From: Clostridia bacterium
GTDB taxonomy: Bacteria > Bacillota > Clostridia > Christensenellales > Borkfalkiaceae
NCBI GenBank assembly: GCA_017887095.1
Contig: JAGHIT010000048.1
Coordinates: 73,253-135,720, forward strand
Direction: 5' to 3'
Length of the DNA: 62,468 nt
In this document: in pieces, positions 34,580 to 43,796 of the stretch
Numbering within the stretch: position 1 is the first letter of the stretch
Layout of the letters: each line of letters starts with the position of its first letter
Notes under the pieces: model-generated
What the model was told of the DNA's origin: nothing
Databases searched by the model: none
The model's input: the letters and a program-made list of their open reading frames with translations, nothing else
Translations under genes and position numbers: made by a program

Positions 34580-35413
34580 TCAAGCTTCCGATCTCTTATC
34601 CTCGGGTCGGAGAGAAGATTGCTCCATGATCTCTTGATAATATTTATCTTCGCTGAAATCTCTCGGACGGGTGTATTCACCGCCAAGTGCTTCGATGGCA
34701 TATTTCAGTTCCTGATACTCCAAATAGTTGATATCGTCACGGTCGATATATTCGAGAAGCACAGGCAATGCACGCTCATCACCGTAGGCGGCGAGATAAC
34801 TTGCATGCATCGGAACCTCGTCCCCCGTACGGAATTCTCTGATAAGAATATCATAGATCCGATCGTCGCGCTCTTTGCAACGGGACAGGATCTCCAGCAT
34901 CAGTTCACGCTCAACGCCCGCCTCATAACAGAGGAGAGCGCGCTCCTTGGCGGCATCCGCATTGTTTTTAAGCTGTTCGCATGCCGCCTCTTTGACGTCT
35001 TCGCTCACATCACCGGTCAACAGGTCAAAATAGGCGGGAAAAGCTTTGGGGCTGCTTCCTGCAAGATTGACGGCGAGCGTGAGAATCTCCTCGTCTCTGC
35101 GGGAGAGCAAGCTGACCAATGCGTCCGGACAGCCGCGAGCTTCCAGCTCTCGGCACAAAAAGTCCGAAACCGGAACCCCCTCCTCCACATGACGTGCAAG
35201 CATCCCACACAGTTCCTCGTCTGACATTGCGGCATAATAGCCCTTGGGCGTAGCGCCGGCCTTTGCGACGTAGATGTCTCCGAACTGTTGATACAGCTTG
35301 GGAATGATGTTCTCCCACTGCTTTTCGGAATACTTTCCCGCATTCATGCGGATATATTCGGACAGTTTTTCCTCAAACAGTCCGTCAAAATCAATGAGAT
35401 CCCTCTTACTCAT
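34580..35413 (-). CDS. HEAT-repeat-like helical protein
   Basis: 277 aa, all helical in appearance, with repeating pairs such as DALVSLLSRRDEEILTLAVNLAG, EDVKEAACEQLKNNADAAKE and ALPVLLEYIDRDDINYLEYQELKYAIEALGG, suggesting an alpha-solenoid. No catalytic motif. It is the last gene of a five-gene operon (membrane protein, methyltransferase, hslO, TPR, this). Function unknown; a protein-binding role is inferred. Confidence 0.65.
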   Translation of the reverse strand: MSKRDLIDFDGLFEEKLSEYIRMNAGKYSEKQWENIIPKLYQQFGDIYVAKAGATPKGYYAAMSDEELCGMLARHVEEGVPVSDFLCRELEARGCPDALVSLLSRRDEEILTLAVNLAGSSPKAFPAYFDLLTGDVSEDVKEAACEQLKNNADAAKERALLCYEAGVERELMLEILSRCKERDDRIYDILIREFRTGDEVPMHASYLAAYGDERALPVLLEYIDRDDINYLEYQELKYAIEALGGEYTRPRDFSEDKYYQEIMEQSSLRPEDKRSEA

Positions 35414-35423
35414 TATATTCTCC

Positions 35424-37085
35424 TCACATCATAAAATCCAGGATCGCCTGCGTCGTATATCGATTGGCATCAAAGAGCTCCACGATCTTGGCAAGAGAAC
35501 GCTCCCCGCCCTTAATGCGGGCTTCGCGGTAGATCGCCGCCGCAAGCGCCGCGCGTTCATCGCAGTAATCGAGCGCGCCCGCTTCCTCAAGCGTAAGATA
35601 AATATCCTCCGCAGCGGCACAAATCTTTCCTTCGTTCTCATCCCCCAAAAGTGCAAATTTGGCATAGACGTCTGCAAACGCCTTTAAAAACGCTTCCTGT
35701 TTTTTATCACCGACCTCGATCTTATGCGTAAAAAATTCTCGATAAACATTGCACACAACTACGCCGAACGAATCTTCTGCATTGCGCATGGTCAGTTCGT
35801 GCAGAATGGATATCTTGACATATTCTTCCAGCGTGCTGTCCAATAGGACTTCGCGCAGCACTGTATCCATATGAGAACGTACGGCAACCCGCACGGCAAG
35901 TGCCTGTAATTTTTCGTCGCGCCCCTCCATTTCATCGAAAGCGATGCGAAAAAACTCGTCTAATTCAGGCAATGCGGAAATTTTACGCGCATCCTGCTCC
36001 TCCACCGTTGATGCAGCGAGCAGAAAATTGGCGATCGTCGAATATTCTTCCTCCGGAACACGATAATAATAGCTCATGGAAAAACCGTCGCCGCCATCCT
36101 CAAGCCCACGCATGCGTTCCAGGTAATATGAAGCAACTGCTTTGCGCGGATAGATCGTTGTGAGCAGATCCAAGGATTCGATCGCCGCATCGATGCGCCC
36201 CGTCTTATATGCTGCAACTGCATGGAACCAAAGCACATTGTCATCGTATTCCAGCCGCTCTTTCAAAAGCGAAAGTTTCTCATACGCTTCCTCGTCCAGC
36301 CCCGTCTCGCACAGCGCTGTGGCAATCCGATACAGATCGTCCGTCGCATCCGTATGAATCTCGGCAAGTCTCCGCGCCGCCTTTCTGGCGCCCTCCTTAT
36401 CCTCACGCGCGCCAAGAACCGCGCAATACGTCGTAAGCGCCTGCACGTTGTCCGGATGCTCCGTCAACAAAGCTTCACACTCTTTCTGTGCGCCCTCTTC
36501 ATCGCCCAACATGAGAGCACACATTGCGGAAAGCCCTGCCGCGGAAGGGTAATCCGAACTGGTTTCCGGGACTTCGGAAAACTTATCGCGCGCCTTTTTC
36601 AAATCACCCGCCTTTAGACAAGCAAGCCCTTCGGCAAGCAATTCCGGGCAAGGGGCATCATCATCAGGCACAAAATGCAGGTGGGGGGCAGCCATACGAC
36701 GCACAAAGCTTCCGATTCCGGCTAGACCCTCTGAAGAAAACTCACCCTCTTGCGCAAACGCGCGGTGATAATAGAGCGCAGACTGCACATCGTTCCCCAT
36801 GTTCATGAAGGCGACGGCAAGCCCTTCGTACCCTTCCCCGAAATCCGCTTCGTTACAGGTATCCAAAAATCGGAACCATGCGTCTGCCGCCTGCTGCCAC
36901 AAGCCCATCGCTTCATAAATATCCGCCGCAAGCGCCTGTGCATCCGCGCTCGGTCCGTACATCTTATTGCGTTTATTCAGTAGTTTCAGAGCCCCGAGAT
37001 AATTTCCGTCCTGAAATCGCTTCTCCACGCTCTCCAGCATAAACTCATCGCTGAAATCCAGTTTCTGTACGCTTTCGTCCTTCAT
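35424..37085 (-). CDS. TPR-repeat protein
   Basis: 553 aa from the ATG at 37085; the longer ORF in the track reads into hslO. Tetratricopeptide-like units are seen at EKRFQDGNYLGALKLLNKRN, LACLKAGDLKKARDKFSEVPE, ALLTEHPDNVQALTTYCAVLGARED and ALCETGLDEEAYEKLSLLKERL. No signal peptide or membrane helix, so it is cytoplasmic. It overlaps hslO by 4 bases and precedes the HEAT-repeat gene by 10 bases. A scaffold or co-chaperone role beside Hsp33 is possible but unproven. Confidence 0.75.
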   Translation of the reverse strand: MKDESVQKLDFSDEFMLESVEKRFQDGNYLGALKLLNKRNKMYGPSADAQALAADIYEAMGLWQQAADAWFRFLDTCNEADFGEGYEGLAVAFMNMGNDVQSALYYHRAFAQEGEFSSEGLAGIGSFVRRMAAPHLHFVPDDDAPCPELLAEGLACLKAGDLKKARDKFSEVPETSSDYPSAAGLSAMCALMLGDEEGAQKECEALLTEHPDNVQALTTYCAVLGAREDKEGARKAARRLAEIHTDATDDLYRIATALCETGLDEEAYEKLSLLKERLEYDDNVLWFHAVAAYKTGRIDAAIESLDLLTTIYPRKAVASYYLERMRGLEDGGDGFSMSYYYRVPEEEYSTIANFLLAASTVEEQDARKISALPELDEFFRIAFDEMEGRDEKLQALAVRVAVRSHMDTVLREVLLDSTLEEYVKISILHELTMRNAEDSFGVVVCNVYREFFTHKIEVGDKKQEAFLKAFADVYAKFALLGDENEGKICAAAEDIYLTLEEAGALDYCDERAALAAAIYREARIKGGERSLAKIVELFDANRYTTQAILDFMM

Positions 37086-37957
37086 TCGTTCTCCCCGAAA
37101 AGGCGTTCCACGTCCTCTTCGCCAAATATATAATCGGTATTGCAGTAATGACAATGCACTGCAATCTCGCCCCGCTCGACAAGAAGTGCATAAGCCTCCT
37201 CCCTTCCCATCGCAAGGACCGCGGCAGAAGCCCGTTCGCGCGAGCAATGGCAGGCAAAACGTGTCTCTCGCACGGAAATATCCCTTGCGCCGAAGTCGGA
37301 CAAGATGCCCTGCGCGCCGCGTGTCTCGATAACATGGGAAAGATCGGTATATATTGCAATCTTCTCCTCGGCAAATCCGATCGCCGCATCACCCGCATAG
37401 GGCATAGGCTGTAAAAAAAGTCCTCCGGCCCCCACGCATGTCCCGTCCGTTCCAATTCTGACGCCCAACGCGATTGCAGTGGGTCGCTGTTCGCTCGTAA
37501 GGAAATAGGCCGAAATATCCTCGGCGATCTCACCGGAAACCAGCGCACTCGTACCGACAAACGGAATTCCTTCCCCGTCATCCCGGACAACGGTAAGCGT
37601 CCCGTTGCTCCCGACACAGCGTCCCACGTCCAGTTTTCCGTCCGCGCGCAGAGGCAACTCCGCTTCCGGATGCTCAATATAACCGCGCACGCGCAGCGCA
37701 CCGTCTGCCGCTACCCCGATTTTACCGCCCGCACCGCCGCCGTCGACGGACAGAGAAAGAGAACTCGTCTCCTCTTTCAGCCAGCCCGCAAGATATACCG
37801 CAGCCGACATGGTCCGTCCCAGCGCCGCCGCTGCGACGGGCGTAAGATGATGGCGTTTGATCGCCTCGTTGACGATGGCGGTACTGTCGAGCACAGCAAG
37901 AGACACCCGTCCGTTAAAAACGAGCGCCCGATATAGTTTACTTACGCTTTCCGGCAT
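37082..37957 (-). CDS. hslO: Hsp33 redox-regulated chaperone
   Basis: A 291-aa holdase activated by oxidation. The N-terminal domain (LVFNGRVSLAVLDSTAIVNEAIKRH) is typical; the C-terminal zinc centre is present as FACHCSRER (CxC) near 234-236 and VHCHYCNTDYIF (CxxC) near 267-270. It overlaps the methyltransferase gene by 16 bases and the TPR gene by 4. Confidence 0.93.
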   Translation of the reverse strand: MPESVSKLYRALVFNGRVSLAVLDSTAIVNEAIKRHHLTPVAAAALGRTMSAAVYLAGWLKEETSSLSLSVDGGGAGGKIGVAADGALRVRGYIEHPEAELPLRADGKLDVGRCVGSNGTLTVVRDDGEGIPFVGTSALVSGEIAEDISAYFLTSEQRPTAIALGVRIGTDGTCVGAGGLFLQPMPYAGDAAIGFAEEKIAIYTDLSHVIETRGAQGILSDFGARDISVRETRFACHCSRERASAAVLAMGREEAYALLVERGEIAVHCHYCNTDYIFGEEDVERLFGENE

Positions 37958-38673
37958 ATAAAATTCACCCTGTCGCTGTTCGCGACTTCTTCACCGAGAT
38001 GCCCTTCGACGCGAAGCACGGTAAATCCTGCTTGTTCCAGCTTCCCGACGACGTCCTGTGTCTCGTGGATATACTGGACATGTTGTTCGTCAAAACGTTC
38101 GAAAGCGCTGTCCGTACGGCGCACGAAGAGCGTGACATCCATCTCAACGCGGTCGGAGAAGAGATGCGTAAAGCAAAGATATGTCACGTCGTCCCTGTCG
38201 TCCGCAAAAATATTATCTGCAATTTTTTCGCGAAGTTTGTATGAGGAGGAAAGATCGAACCAAAAGAGTCCGCCCTTTCTGAGCGCCGCCGCCGCATGAC
38301 GGAACGCAGCAAGCAGTTTTTCCTGCGAGATATAGTTATAGCAATCGTTGGGCGAGAGCAGAAAATCAAACTTATCGCCAAGATTGAGCTTCGCCGCATC
38401 CGCCTGAACATAGCGAATCGAAAGCCCCTCTTCTCTTGCACGACGCATCGCTTCCGAAAGCATGGGGACGGAAAGGTCTGCCCCCGTCATTACATAACCC
38501 GCCTTAGTGAGCACGCGCGTAAACGCACCGCTGCCGCAGCCTACTTCAAGCCCCCTGCTCCCCGCCCCCAAAGCCGCAAGCCCCGAAAGAAAATACTGCG
38601 ACCATTGTTCATAGCCGCAGTCATCATTGAGTCGCTCGAACCATTGGGAAAGGTGTTCGTAAGCCTGTGCCAT
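37942..38673 (-). CDS. Class I SAM-dependent methyltransferase
   Basis: 243 aa with motif I GLEVGCGSGAFTRVLTKAG (about 38-56), an acidic end to strand 2 (VMTGADLS), and LNLGDKFDFLLSPNDCYNYI as motif IV. The substrate is unknown; this general type includes small-molecule methyltransferases. It lies 3 bases after the membrane-protein gene and overlaps hslO. Confidence 0.85.
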   Translation of the reverse strand: MAQAYEHLSQWFERLNDDCGYEQWSQYFLSGLAALGAGSRGLEVGCGSGAFTRVLTKAGYVMTGADLSVPMLSEAMRRAREEGLSIRYVQADAAKLNLGDKFDFLLSPNDCYNYISQEKLLAAFRHAAAALRKGGLFWFDLSSSYKLREKIADNIFADDRDDVTYLCFTHLFSDRVEMDVTLFVRRTDSAFERFDEQHVQYIHETQDVVGKLEQAGFTVLRVEGHLGEEVANSDRVNFICRKA

Positions 38674-38676
38674 ACA

Positions 38677-40002
38677 TCACCGCTTATTGAGCATCTTGGG
38701 AGGTTTTGGCGCCTTCTTTTTCTTCTTTTTGCCGCCGATGTCTTCCTCTTGCAGCGCACGCTCCCGCTCTTCAAACTGACGGTTGTATTCTACATAGCGT
38801 TCGTCATTTCTATGCTCTTCCTCGTAAGCCTTTGTATCCTCTTCGATCACCGTCTTGCTGTCCTTCAGACGCTGCAAGTCATCGCGCGAGAAAGATTCCG
38901 GTAACTGATAGACCTCGAGATCATCGTCAATCGGCTTAATGGGACGACAGACAAGCTTGCTTTTTCCCATAGCCACGATCTGACGGCGATATTCGCGCAT
39001 CGCCTCGCTCTCCGATACCGTAGAGGACGACTCCGCCTTCTTATGGGAAGCATTTTTATCATACAGTCCGCGCCCCGTTGCATATCCCATATTGGGATTG
39101 ACGAACTTATCGAACGCCCACTGCGAATAATCCAGCCACACAAGAAGAAGATAGGATACGCCGATCAAAAGCAAGATCAGAATGCCGATCACACCCAAAA
39201 TCTGACCGCCGAACAGAGCAAGGAAAACAGGCCAGGTCGCAAGCACCGCGAAAAAGATGGTCTGCGGAAACGTACCGATCGTCATGATCACCGCATTGCG
39301 GAAGAGTGCCCAAGGGCCCTGTTTGTAGCTGATGCCGAGCGAGATCATCCAGAGCATCAAGAGCAAAGCAAACGAAACAAGAATATATCCGACGACTTTG
39401 GAAGCCACGAGCCAGCCTGCCAATGTTCCGTTTGAAGCAAACACCGGATCCGCGATCAGCATGTCGGCAAGATTCCCCATCATCCGCGCCACAAACAGCA
39501 CAACAGTAAAGATAAGTACCGCCTCAAGCACATTCAGATAATTCCGCTTGATCCCGCGCAGGAAATCATTTGCGACAAAGATCCCCTCTGTCCAGATAAG
39601 ATTTCGGATGATATAGCCGCCGCCAGAAATACCGAGTGCGGCGATCGCCGCGGCAGGTATCATCAGCGCAAACCAGATAAGATCGGAACGAAAGACCGCG
39701 CTTTCTGCATAACCGCTCAGATCGGGCAAAACCGGATATCCGACGCCCAAACCCGCGCCGTAAGGCCCCGTCGCCCCCGACACGCCGAGATCGAAAGTGC
39801 GCAAGAAAACCAACGCGGCGATCGGAAGTATCGTCGCGACCATAAATAGATTGACGAGAACGAGCTTCCCGAATCTTCCCTTCAAAATGTCCCAAAAAAG
39901 TGACCAACGGCTGGTAGGAAGAGTACTGCGCGCATAATCCTCACTCCGCTCTTTCCCGATCAGCCAACGGGAGATCAATCCTCTTTTTTCCTTATCTGCC
40001 AT
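38677..40002 (-). CDS. Polytopic membrane protein with charged C-terminal tail (DUF624-like N-terminal region)
   Basis: 441 aa from the ATG at 40002, which carries GGAGTAAG. A cytoplasmic N-terminus (residues 1-45) leads into about six hydrophobic helices (for example LVLVNLFMVATILPIAALVF and TIFFAVLATWPVFLALFGGQILGVIGILILLLIGV); the last 130 residues are soluble and highly charged, ending in a lysine-rich GGKKKKKKAPKPPK. The membrane core recalls DUF624 proteins. It heads the hslO operon; function unknown. Confidence 0.65.
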   Translation of the reverse strand: MADKEKRGLISRWLIGKERSEDYARSTLPTSRWSLFWDILKGRFGKLVLVNLFMVATILPIAALVFLRTFDLGVSGATGPYGAGLGVGYPVLPDLSGYAESAVFRSDLIWFALMIPAAAIAALGISGGGYIIRNLIWTEGIFVANDFLRGIKRNYLNVLEAVLIFTVVLFVARMMGNLADMLIADPVFASNGTLAGWLVASKVVGYILVSFALLLMLWMISLGISYKQGPWALFRNAVIMTIGTFPQTIFFAVLATWPVFLALFGGQILGVIGILILLLIGVSYLLLVWLDYSQWAFDKFVNPNMGYATGRGLYDKNASHKKAESSSTVSESEAMREYRRQIVAMGKSKLVCRPIKPIDDDLEVYQLPESFSRDDLQRLKDSKTVIEEDTKAYEEEHRNDERYVEYNRQFEERERALQEEDIGGKKKKKKAPKPPKMLNKR

Positions 40003-40057
40003 CAACTTACTCCGTATATACACATATTGGACGGACCATGAAACAGCCCATGCGGAT

Positions 40058-40086
40058 ATTGTACTACAAAACACAAAATAATTCAA
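40058..40086 (-). promoter_or_regulatory. Promoter of the membrane protein-hslO-TPR operon
   Basis: Minus strand TTGAAT (40081-40086), 17-base spacer, TACAAT (40058-40063). Confidence 0.75.
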
Positions 40087-40105
40087 TAGAAATCAGGCAA
40101 ATTCC

Positions 40106-40134
40106 TTGATTTTTCTGTGCAGGTATGGTAAAAT
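40106..40134 (+). promoter_or_regulatory. Promoter of the lysine riboswitch / asd-dapAB transcript
   Basis: TTGATT (40106-40111), 17-base spacer, TAAAAT (40129-40134), immediately before the riboswitch and divergent from the hslO operon promoter. Confidence 0.8.
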
Positions 40135-40135
40135 T

Positions 40136-40325
40136 ATCTCGCTAAAAAGAGGAGCGGCAGAACATGAGTACCGCGCGCCGAGAAGATGGTTAAGGGATCT
40201 TTGCACAAAGCGCACGCAAAAGGGTATCGCCGCCGAAGCGCAGCAGGACCTTGGCGCTGCGCTGGGAGTACGGGAGAATACCCGCAGTCCTGTCACCGCC
40301 ACGGTGAAGCGCTTTTTCGGCAGAA
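40136..40325 (+). ncRNA. Lysine riboswitch (L box)
   Basis: Conserved L-box elements occur in order: AAGAGGAGCGGC (for AGAGGUGCG), GAGTA, AAAGGG, CGCCGCCGAAGC (for GCCGAAG), GCGCTGG and CCTGTCA. P1 can close between AAAAAG (40144-40149) and CTTTTT (40312-40317). It lies between a promoter and an intrinsic terminator in front of asd, so lysine binding should cause premature termination and lower asd-dapA-dapB expression. An overlapping ORF in the track (40106 start) is an artefact of this RNA region. Confidence 0.93.
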
Positions 40326-40341
40326 GTTACGAAGAAGGCGA

Positions 40342-40366
40342 AGAAGGCGGTCATGCCTTCTTTTTC
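40342..40366 (+). terminator. Riboswitch-controlled intrinsic terminator
   Basis: AGAAGGC-6-GCCTTCT followed by TTTTCT. A second AGAAGGC copy lies just upstream (GAAGAAGGC repeated), which may compete as antiterminator pairing; that is inference. Confidence 0.85.
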
Positions 40367-40399
40367 TATAAAACACATCTATTGACAAAGGAGTTTATT

Positions 40400-41482
40400 A
40401 TGCAGAAACAATATAAAGTCGGCGTGATCGGCGCGACCGGCATGGTCGGACAGCGTTTTGTCACTCTGCTCGACGGGCATCCCCTCTTCCGGCCCGTAGC
40501 GCTCGCGGCAAGCGCGCGCTCGGCGGGGAAATCTTATGAGGAAGCCGTTGGCAGCCGCTGGGCAATGAGCGTTCCCATGCCGTCCTATGCAAAGGACATG
40601 ATACTGCTTGACGCGGAGTCGGACGCGGAAAAACTCGCATCTCTCGTGGATTTTGTCTTCTGCGCCGTCAATATGAAAAAGGAGGAGATCAAGGCACTCG
40701 AGGAGAAATACGCAAAACTCGAAGTGCCCGTCGTCTCCAACAATTCGGCGCACCGCGCGACGCCGGATGTACCCATGATCATCCCTGAGATCAACGACGA
40801 TCACCTCTCCGTTATCGCCGCACAGCGCAGACGTCTGGGAACAAAGCGCGGCTTTATCGCCGTCAAGAGCAACTGCTCGTTGCAGTCATATGTCCCTCTC
40901 CTGCACCCTTTAATGAAATTCGGCATCAAGTGCGCCGCCGTCACGACCTATCAGGCGATCTCCGGCGCGGGAAAAACGTTTGAGACCATGCCCGAGATCG
41001 TAGACAACATTATCCCCTATATCGGCGGCGAGGAGCAAAAGAGCGAGGAAGAGCCTCTCAAGATCTGGGGCAGCGTGAAGGGCAATAAGATCGTCAACGC
41101 GACAGGTCCCGTCATCACCTCGCAATGCCTGCGCGTTCCCGTCTCCGACGGTCACACGGCGGCAGTGTTCGTGTCCTTTGAACGCAAACCCTCCAAGGAA
41201 GAAATTCTCTCGGCATGGAAGGAATTTTCGGGCGCGCCGCAGGCGCTCTCCCTGCCCTCCGCACCCAAGCAATTCATTCACTACTTTGAGGAAGATAACC
41301 GCCCGCAGGCAAAGCTTGACCGCATGACGGAGAACGGCATGGCGGTATGCGCGGGGCGCCTCAGAGAGGACGTGTTGTTCGACTACAAATTCATCGGACT
41401 TTCGCACAATACACTGCGCGGCGCAGCGGGCGGTGCTGTACTGTTAGCAGAACTTCTCGCCGCAAAGGGCTATTTTGATTGA
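40400..41482 (+). CDS. asd: Aspartate-semialdehyde dehydrogenase, archaeal/fungal type
   Basis: 360 aa from the ATG at 40400 (MQKQYKVGVIGATGMVGQRF), with AAAGGAG before it. It reduces aspartyl phosphate to aspartate semialdehyde. The NADP motif GATGMVGQ is at residues 11-18, the catalytic Cys in VKSNCSLQSYVPL, and the substrate-binding His in PVSDGHTAAVFVSFE. The sequence pattern (SSARSAGKSYEE-like, NNSAHRATPDVPMIIPEIN) is of the archaeal/fungal-type ASADH found in many Clostridia. First gene under the lysine riboswitch. Confidence 0.95.
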   Translation: MQKQYKVGVIGATGMVGQRFVTLLDGHPLFRPVALAASARSAGKSYEEAVGSRWAMSVPMPSYAKDMILLDAESDAEKLASLVDFVFCAVNMKKEEIKALEEKYAKLEVPVVSNNSAHRATPDVPMIIPEINDDHLSVIAAQRRRLGTKRGFIAVKSNCSLQSYVPLLHPLMKFGIKCAAVTTYQAISGAGKTFETMPEIVDNIIPYIGGEEQKSEEEPLKIWGSVKGNKIVNATGPVITSQCLRVPVSDGHTAAVFVSFERKPSKEEILSAWKEFSGAPQALSLPSAPKQFIHYFEEDNRPQAKLDRMTENGMAVCAGRLREDVLFDYKFIGLSHNTLRGAAGGAVLLAELLAAKGYFD

Positions 41483-41529
41483 CAAAAAAGCGGCGCGCAT
41501 CATAGGATGAAGCGCGGCAAGGAGACGAT

Positions 41530-42417
41530 ATGACCGGATTTTTGCGAGGCAGTGCAACTGCCATGATCACTCCTTTCACCGAGGACGGCATCAACTTTGA
41601 CGTCTTTGGCGAGATGATGGAATATCAGATCGCAGGCGGGACAGATGCGCTCGTCGTGCTCGGCACGACGGGTGAACCTGCCACAATGCCTGAAGATGAA
41701 AAAGAGGCGTTGATGCGCTATTCCGTAAAAAAGAACGCGGGTCGCGTCAAACTTATTTTCGGCACGGGCGGAAACTGTACGCAAAAGGCAGTACATATGA
41801 CGCAGCTTGCGACGGCGCTGGGCGCGGACGGCATCCTCGCCGTAACGCCCTACTACAACAAGTGCACGCAAAACGGGCTTGTGGAGTACTACAAGGCGAT
41901 CTGCGGCGCGACGCATCTTCCCGTCATCTGCTACAATGTTCCGAGCCGTACGGGTGTAAATATTCTGCCGGAAACAATGGAACGCATCGCAGAAATCCCG
42001 AATATAGCCGGAATCAAAGAAGCAAGCGGCAATATGGCACAGGTCCTGGATACAGCACGCCGCATCCGCGGCAAATGCGACTTATATTCAGGCGAGGATG
42101 CGCTCAATCTGCCCATCCTCTGCGTCGGCGGAACGGCAGTCATTTCGGTACTGTCCAACCTCGTCCCCGCGCAGGTAAAGAAGATGGTCGGCTGCGCACT
42201 GAAGGGCGACCTTGCACGGGCAAATGAGCTCAACGACGCGCTCTATGATCTCACGCACGCCTGTTTTATCGAAGTCAATCCCATTCCCGCCAAAGCCGGC
42301 ATGAAAATGCTCGGCTTCGATGCGGGCATTCCCCGCCTGCCCCTCACCCCGCTGGAGAAGCAGCACGAGGACGTTCTGCGTGCGGCACTCGCGCGATTTG
42401 CGGAGGTGAAGGCATGA
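41530..42417 (+). CDS. dapA: 4-hydroxy-tetrahydrodipicolinate synthase
   Basis: A 295-aa class I aldolase that condenses pyruvate with aspartate semialdehyde. The Schiff-base lysine is in IAGIKEASGN, the tyrosine triad member in TPYYNKCTQNGL, and the pyruvate loop in VLGTTGEPATM. CAAGGAGA precedes the ATG. It follows asd by 47 bases and overlaps dapB by 4 bases. Confidence 0.96.
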   Translation: MTGFLRGSATAMITPFTEDGINFDVFGEMMEYQIAGGTDALVVLGTTGEPATMPEDEKEALMRYSVKKNAGRVKLIFGTGGNCTQKAVHMTQLATALGADGILAVTPYYNKCTQNGLVEYYKAICGATHLPVICYNVPSRTGVNILPETMERIAEIPNIAGIKEASGNMAQVLDTARRIRGKCDLYSGEDALNLPILCVGGTAVISVLSNLVPAQVKKMVGCALKGDLARANELNDALYDLTHACFIEVNPIPAKAGMKMLGFDAGIPRLPLTPLEKQHEDVLRAALARFAEVKA

Positions 42418-43169
42418 AGATCATTCTCTGCGGTGCGTGCGGACGCATGGGGAAAAACGTGACCGAGGCTGCGGCGGAACGCGGCACAACAATTGTTGCA
42501 GGCGTTGACATTGTGGATGCTCCCCTGCCCTATCCCCTCTATCGCTCCCTTGCCGAAGTCAATGAACAGGCGGACGTCGTGGTAGACTTCTCCTCCGCGG
42601 CGGGGCTGGAAGAGCACCTTGCCTACTGCCTTGCAAACAAACTTCCCATCGTTCTGGCAGCGACGGGATTTTCGCAGGACGATCTTGCAAAAATCGACGA
42701 TGCGGCAAAGGTCATTCCCGTGTTCAAGACGGGCAACTTCTCGCTGGGCATCAACCTCTTGCAGATGCTTGTCAAAAAGGCGGCGCAGGTCCTGGGCGAC
42801 GACTTCGATGCGGAGATCATCGAGCGGCATCATCACACCAAAAAGGATGCCCCCTCCGGCACGGCGCTCATGCTCGCTTCGAGCGTGAACGAGGGGCTGG
42901 GCGGCGGCAAGGAGAACGTCTACGGACGACACGGCATGGTCGGTGAGCGCAAGAAAAGCGAGATCGGCATTCATGCCGTACGCGGCGGCACGATCGTCGG
43001 CGAACACGAGGTCATGTTTGCGGGAGAGGACGAGATCGTCACCCTTTCGCACTCGGCGCGCAGCCGCAAGGTATTCGCCGTCGGTGCGCTCCGCGCGGCG
43101 CAGTGGCTGATCGGACAGCCCGCAGGACTGTACGACATGAATGACCTGCTCGCACAATTTGTAAACTAA
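42414..43169 (+). CDS. dapB: 4-hydroxy-tetrahydrodipicolinate reductase
   Basis: A 251-aa NAD(P)H-dependent reductase. Motifs: LCGACGRMGKNV (cofactor), VLAATGFSQDD, EIIERHHHTKKDAPSGTA (catalytic His/Lys), and GEHEVMFAGEDE near the C-terminus. Last gene of the riboswitch operon. The later lysine/DAP genes are not here; the only dapF sequence in the window is fused to carB. Confidence 0.96.
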   Translation: MKIILCGACGRMGKNVTEAAAERGTTIVAGVDIVDAPLPYPLYRSLAEVNEQADVVVDFSSAAGLEEHLAYCLANKLPIVLAATGFSQDDLAKIDDAAKVIPVFKTGNFSLGINLLQMLVKKAAQVLGDDFDAEIIERHHHTKKDAPSGTALMLASSVNEGLGGGKENVYGRHGMVGERKKSEIGIHAVRGGTIVGEHEVMFAGEDEIVTLSHSARSRKVFAVGALRAAQWLIGQPAGLYDMNDLLAQFVN

Positions 43170-43190
43170 ATAGAAGGGATGATATGTATA

Positions 43191-43227
43191 ACCCCGCGCC
43201 CCGCTCAATGAGCGGGGCGCGGGGTTT
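43191..43227. terminator. Terminator after dapB
   Basis: Very strong stem AACCCCGCGCCCCGCT/AGCGGGGCGCGGGGTT with a 4-base loop. Confidence 0.88.
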
Positions 43228-43230
43228 AAA

Positions 43231-43261
43231 ACAAATGCGCCGCCCGACCGGGCGGCGCATT
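43231..43261 (-). terminator. Terminator of the 173-aa membrane protein gene
   Basis: Stem AAATGCGCCGCCCG/CGGGCGGCGCATTT, on the other side of the convergent dapB terminator. Confidence 0.8.
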
Positions 43262-43274
43262 TCCTCACTTGCGA

Positions 43275-43796
43275 TTATTTGAGTTTGGACAGAACCAGCG
43301 TTACACCGGAAACAATACCGCCCGCCATCATAAGATAGGCGCCCGCAGCAGCCACAAACGAAGTACTTCCAAGTGAACCGCCGTCCAGATTCAGCGGAGA
43401 CTGCGCGGCATAGGCGACCGCCAGCGACATAACCAATACGGCAAGGACAACCGTCACGACTGCAAAAATCAGCTTTACGATAGCCCCCATACGAATGATG
43501 CCAAGTTTTCCAAGGATAACGAGGACGGAAGCAAAAACAGTGAAAATAAGCGAAATGATCGCAATTGACTGTATAACTACAATCGTGATACCGCCTTCCA
43601 TCAGTGCCTCAAGCGCCTCATAATCCCCGAACAAGCCAACCGTCTGCGTGTTGTCCCCGACAATACTTGTCGTTACCTGCGCAAAGAACGGGACGCAAAG
43701 CCCTACGACTGCCAGCACCAGACCGACCGCTGCCGCTACCATCTTGATCAGATCCAACAGCCCAACTTTTTTTGCTTTGTTTACGCTTTTTGCCAT
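43275..43796 (-). CDS. Four-TM membrane protein of unknown function
   Basis: 173 aa with four hydrophobic helices (about residues 12-36, 52-80, 85-118, 140-168) and a very short charged N-terminus (MAKSVNKAKKVG). No motif that names a family. It has a minus-strand TATAAT with the spacing of a sigma-A promoter upstream and GGAGAG before the ATG. Stand-alone gene; function unknown. Confidence 0.6.
   Translation of the reverse strand: MAKSVNKAKKVGLLDLIKMVAAAVGLVLAVVGLCVPFFAQVTTSIVGDNTQTVGLFGDYEALEALMEGGITIVVIQSIAIISLIFTVFASVLVILGKLGIIRMGAIVKLIFAVVTVVLAVLVMSLAVAYAAQSPLNLDGGSLGSTSFVAAAGAYLMMAGGIVSGVTLVLSKLK

Noticed and set aside
40106-40399. N-terminal extension of asd given in the ORF track
   Set aside because: This sequence is the promoter, lysine riboswitch and terminator; the true asd start is the ATG at 40400 with AAAGGAG.
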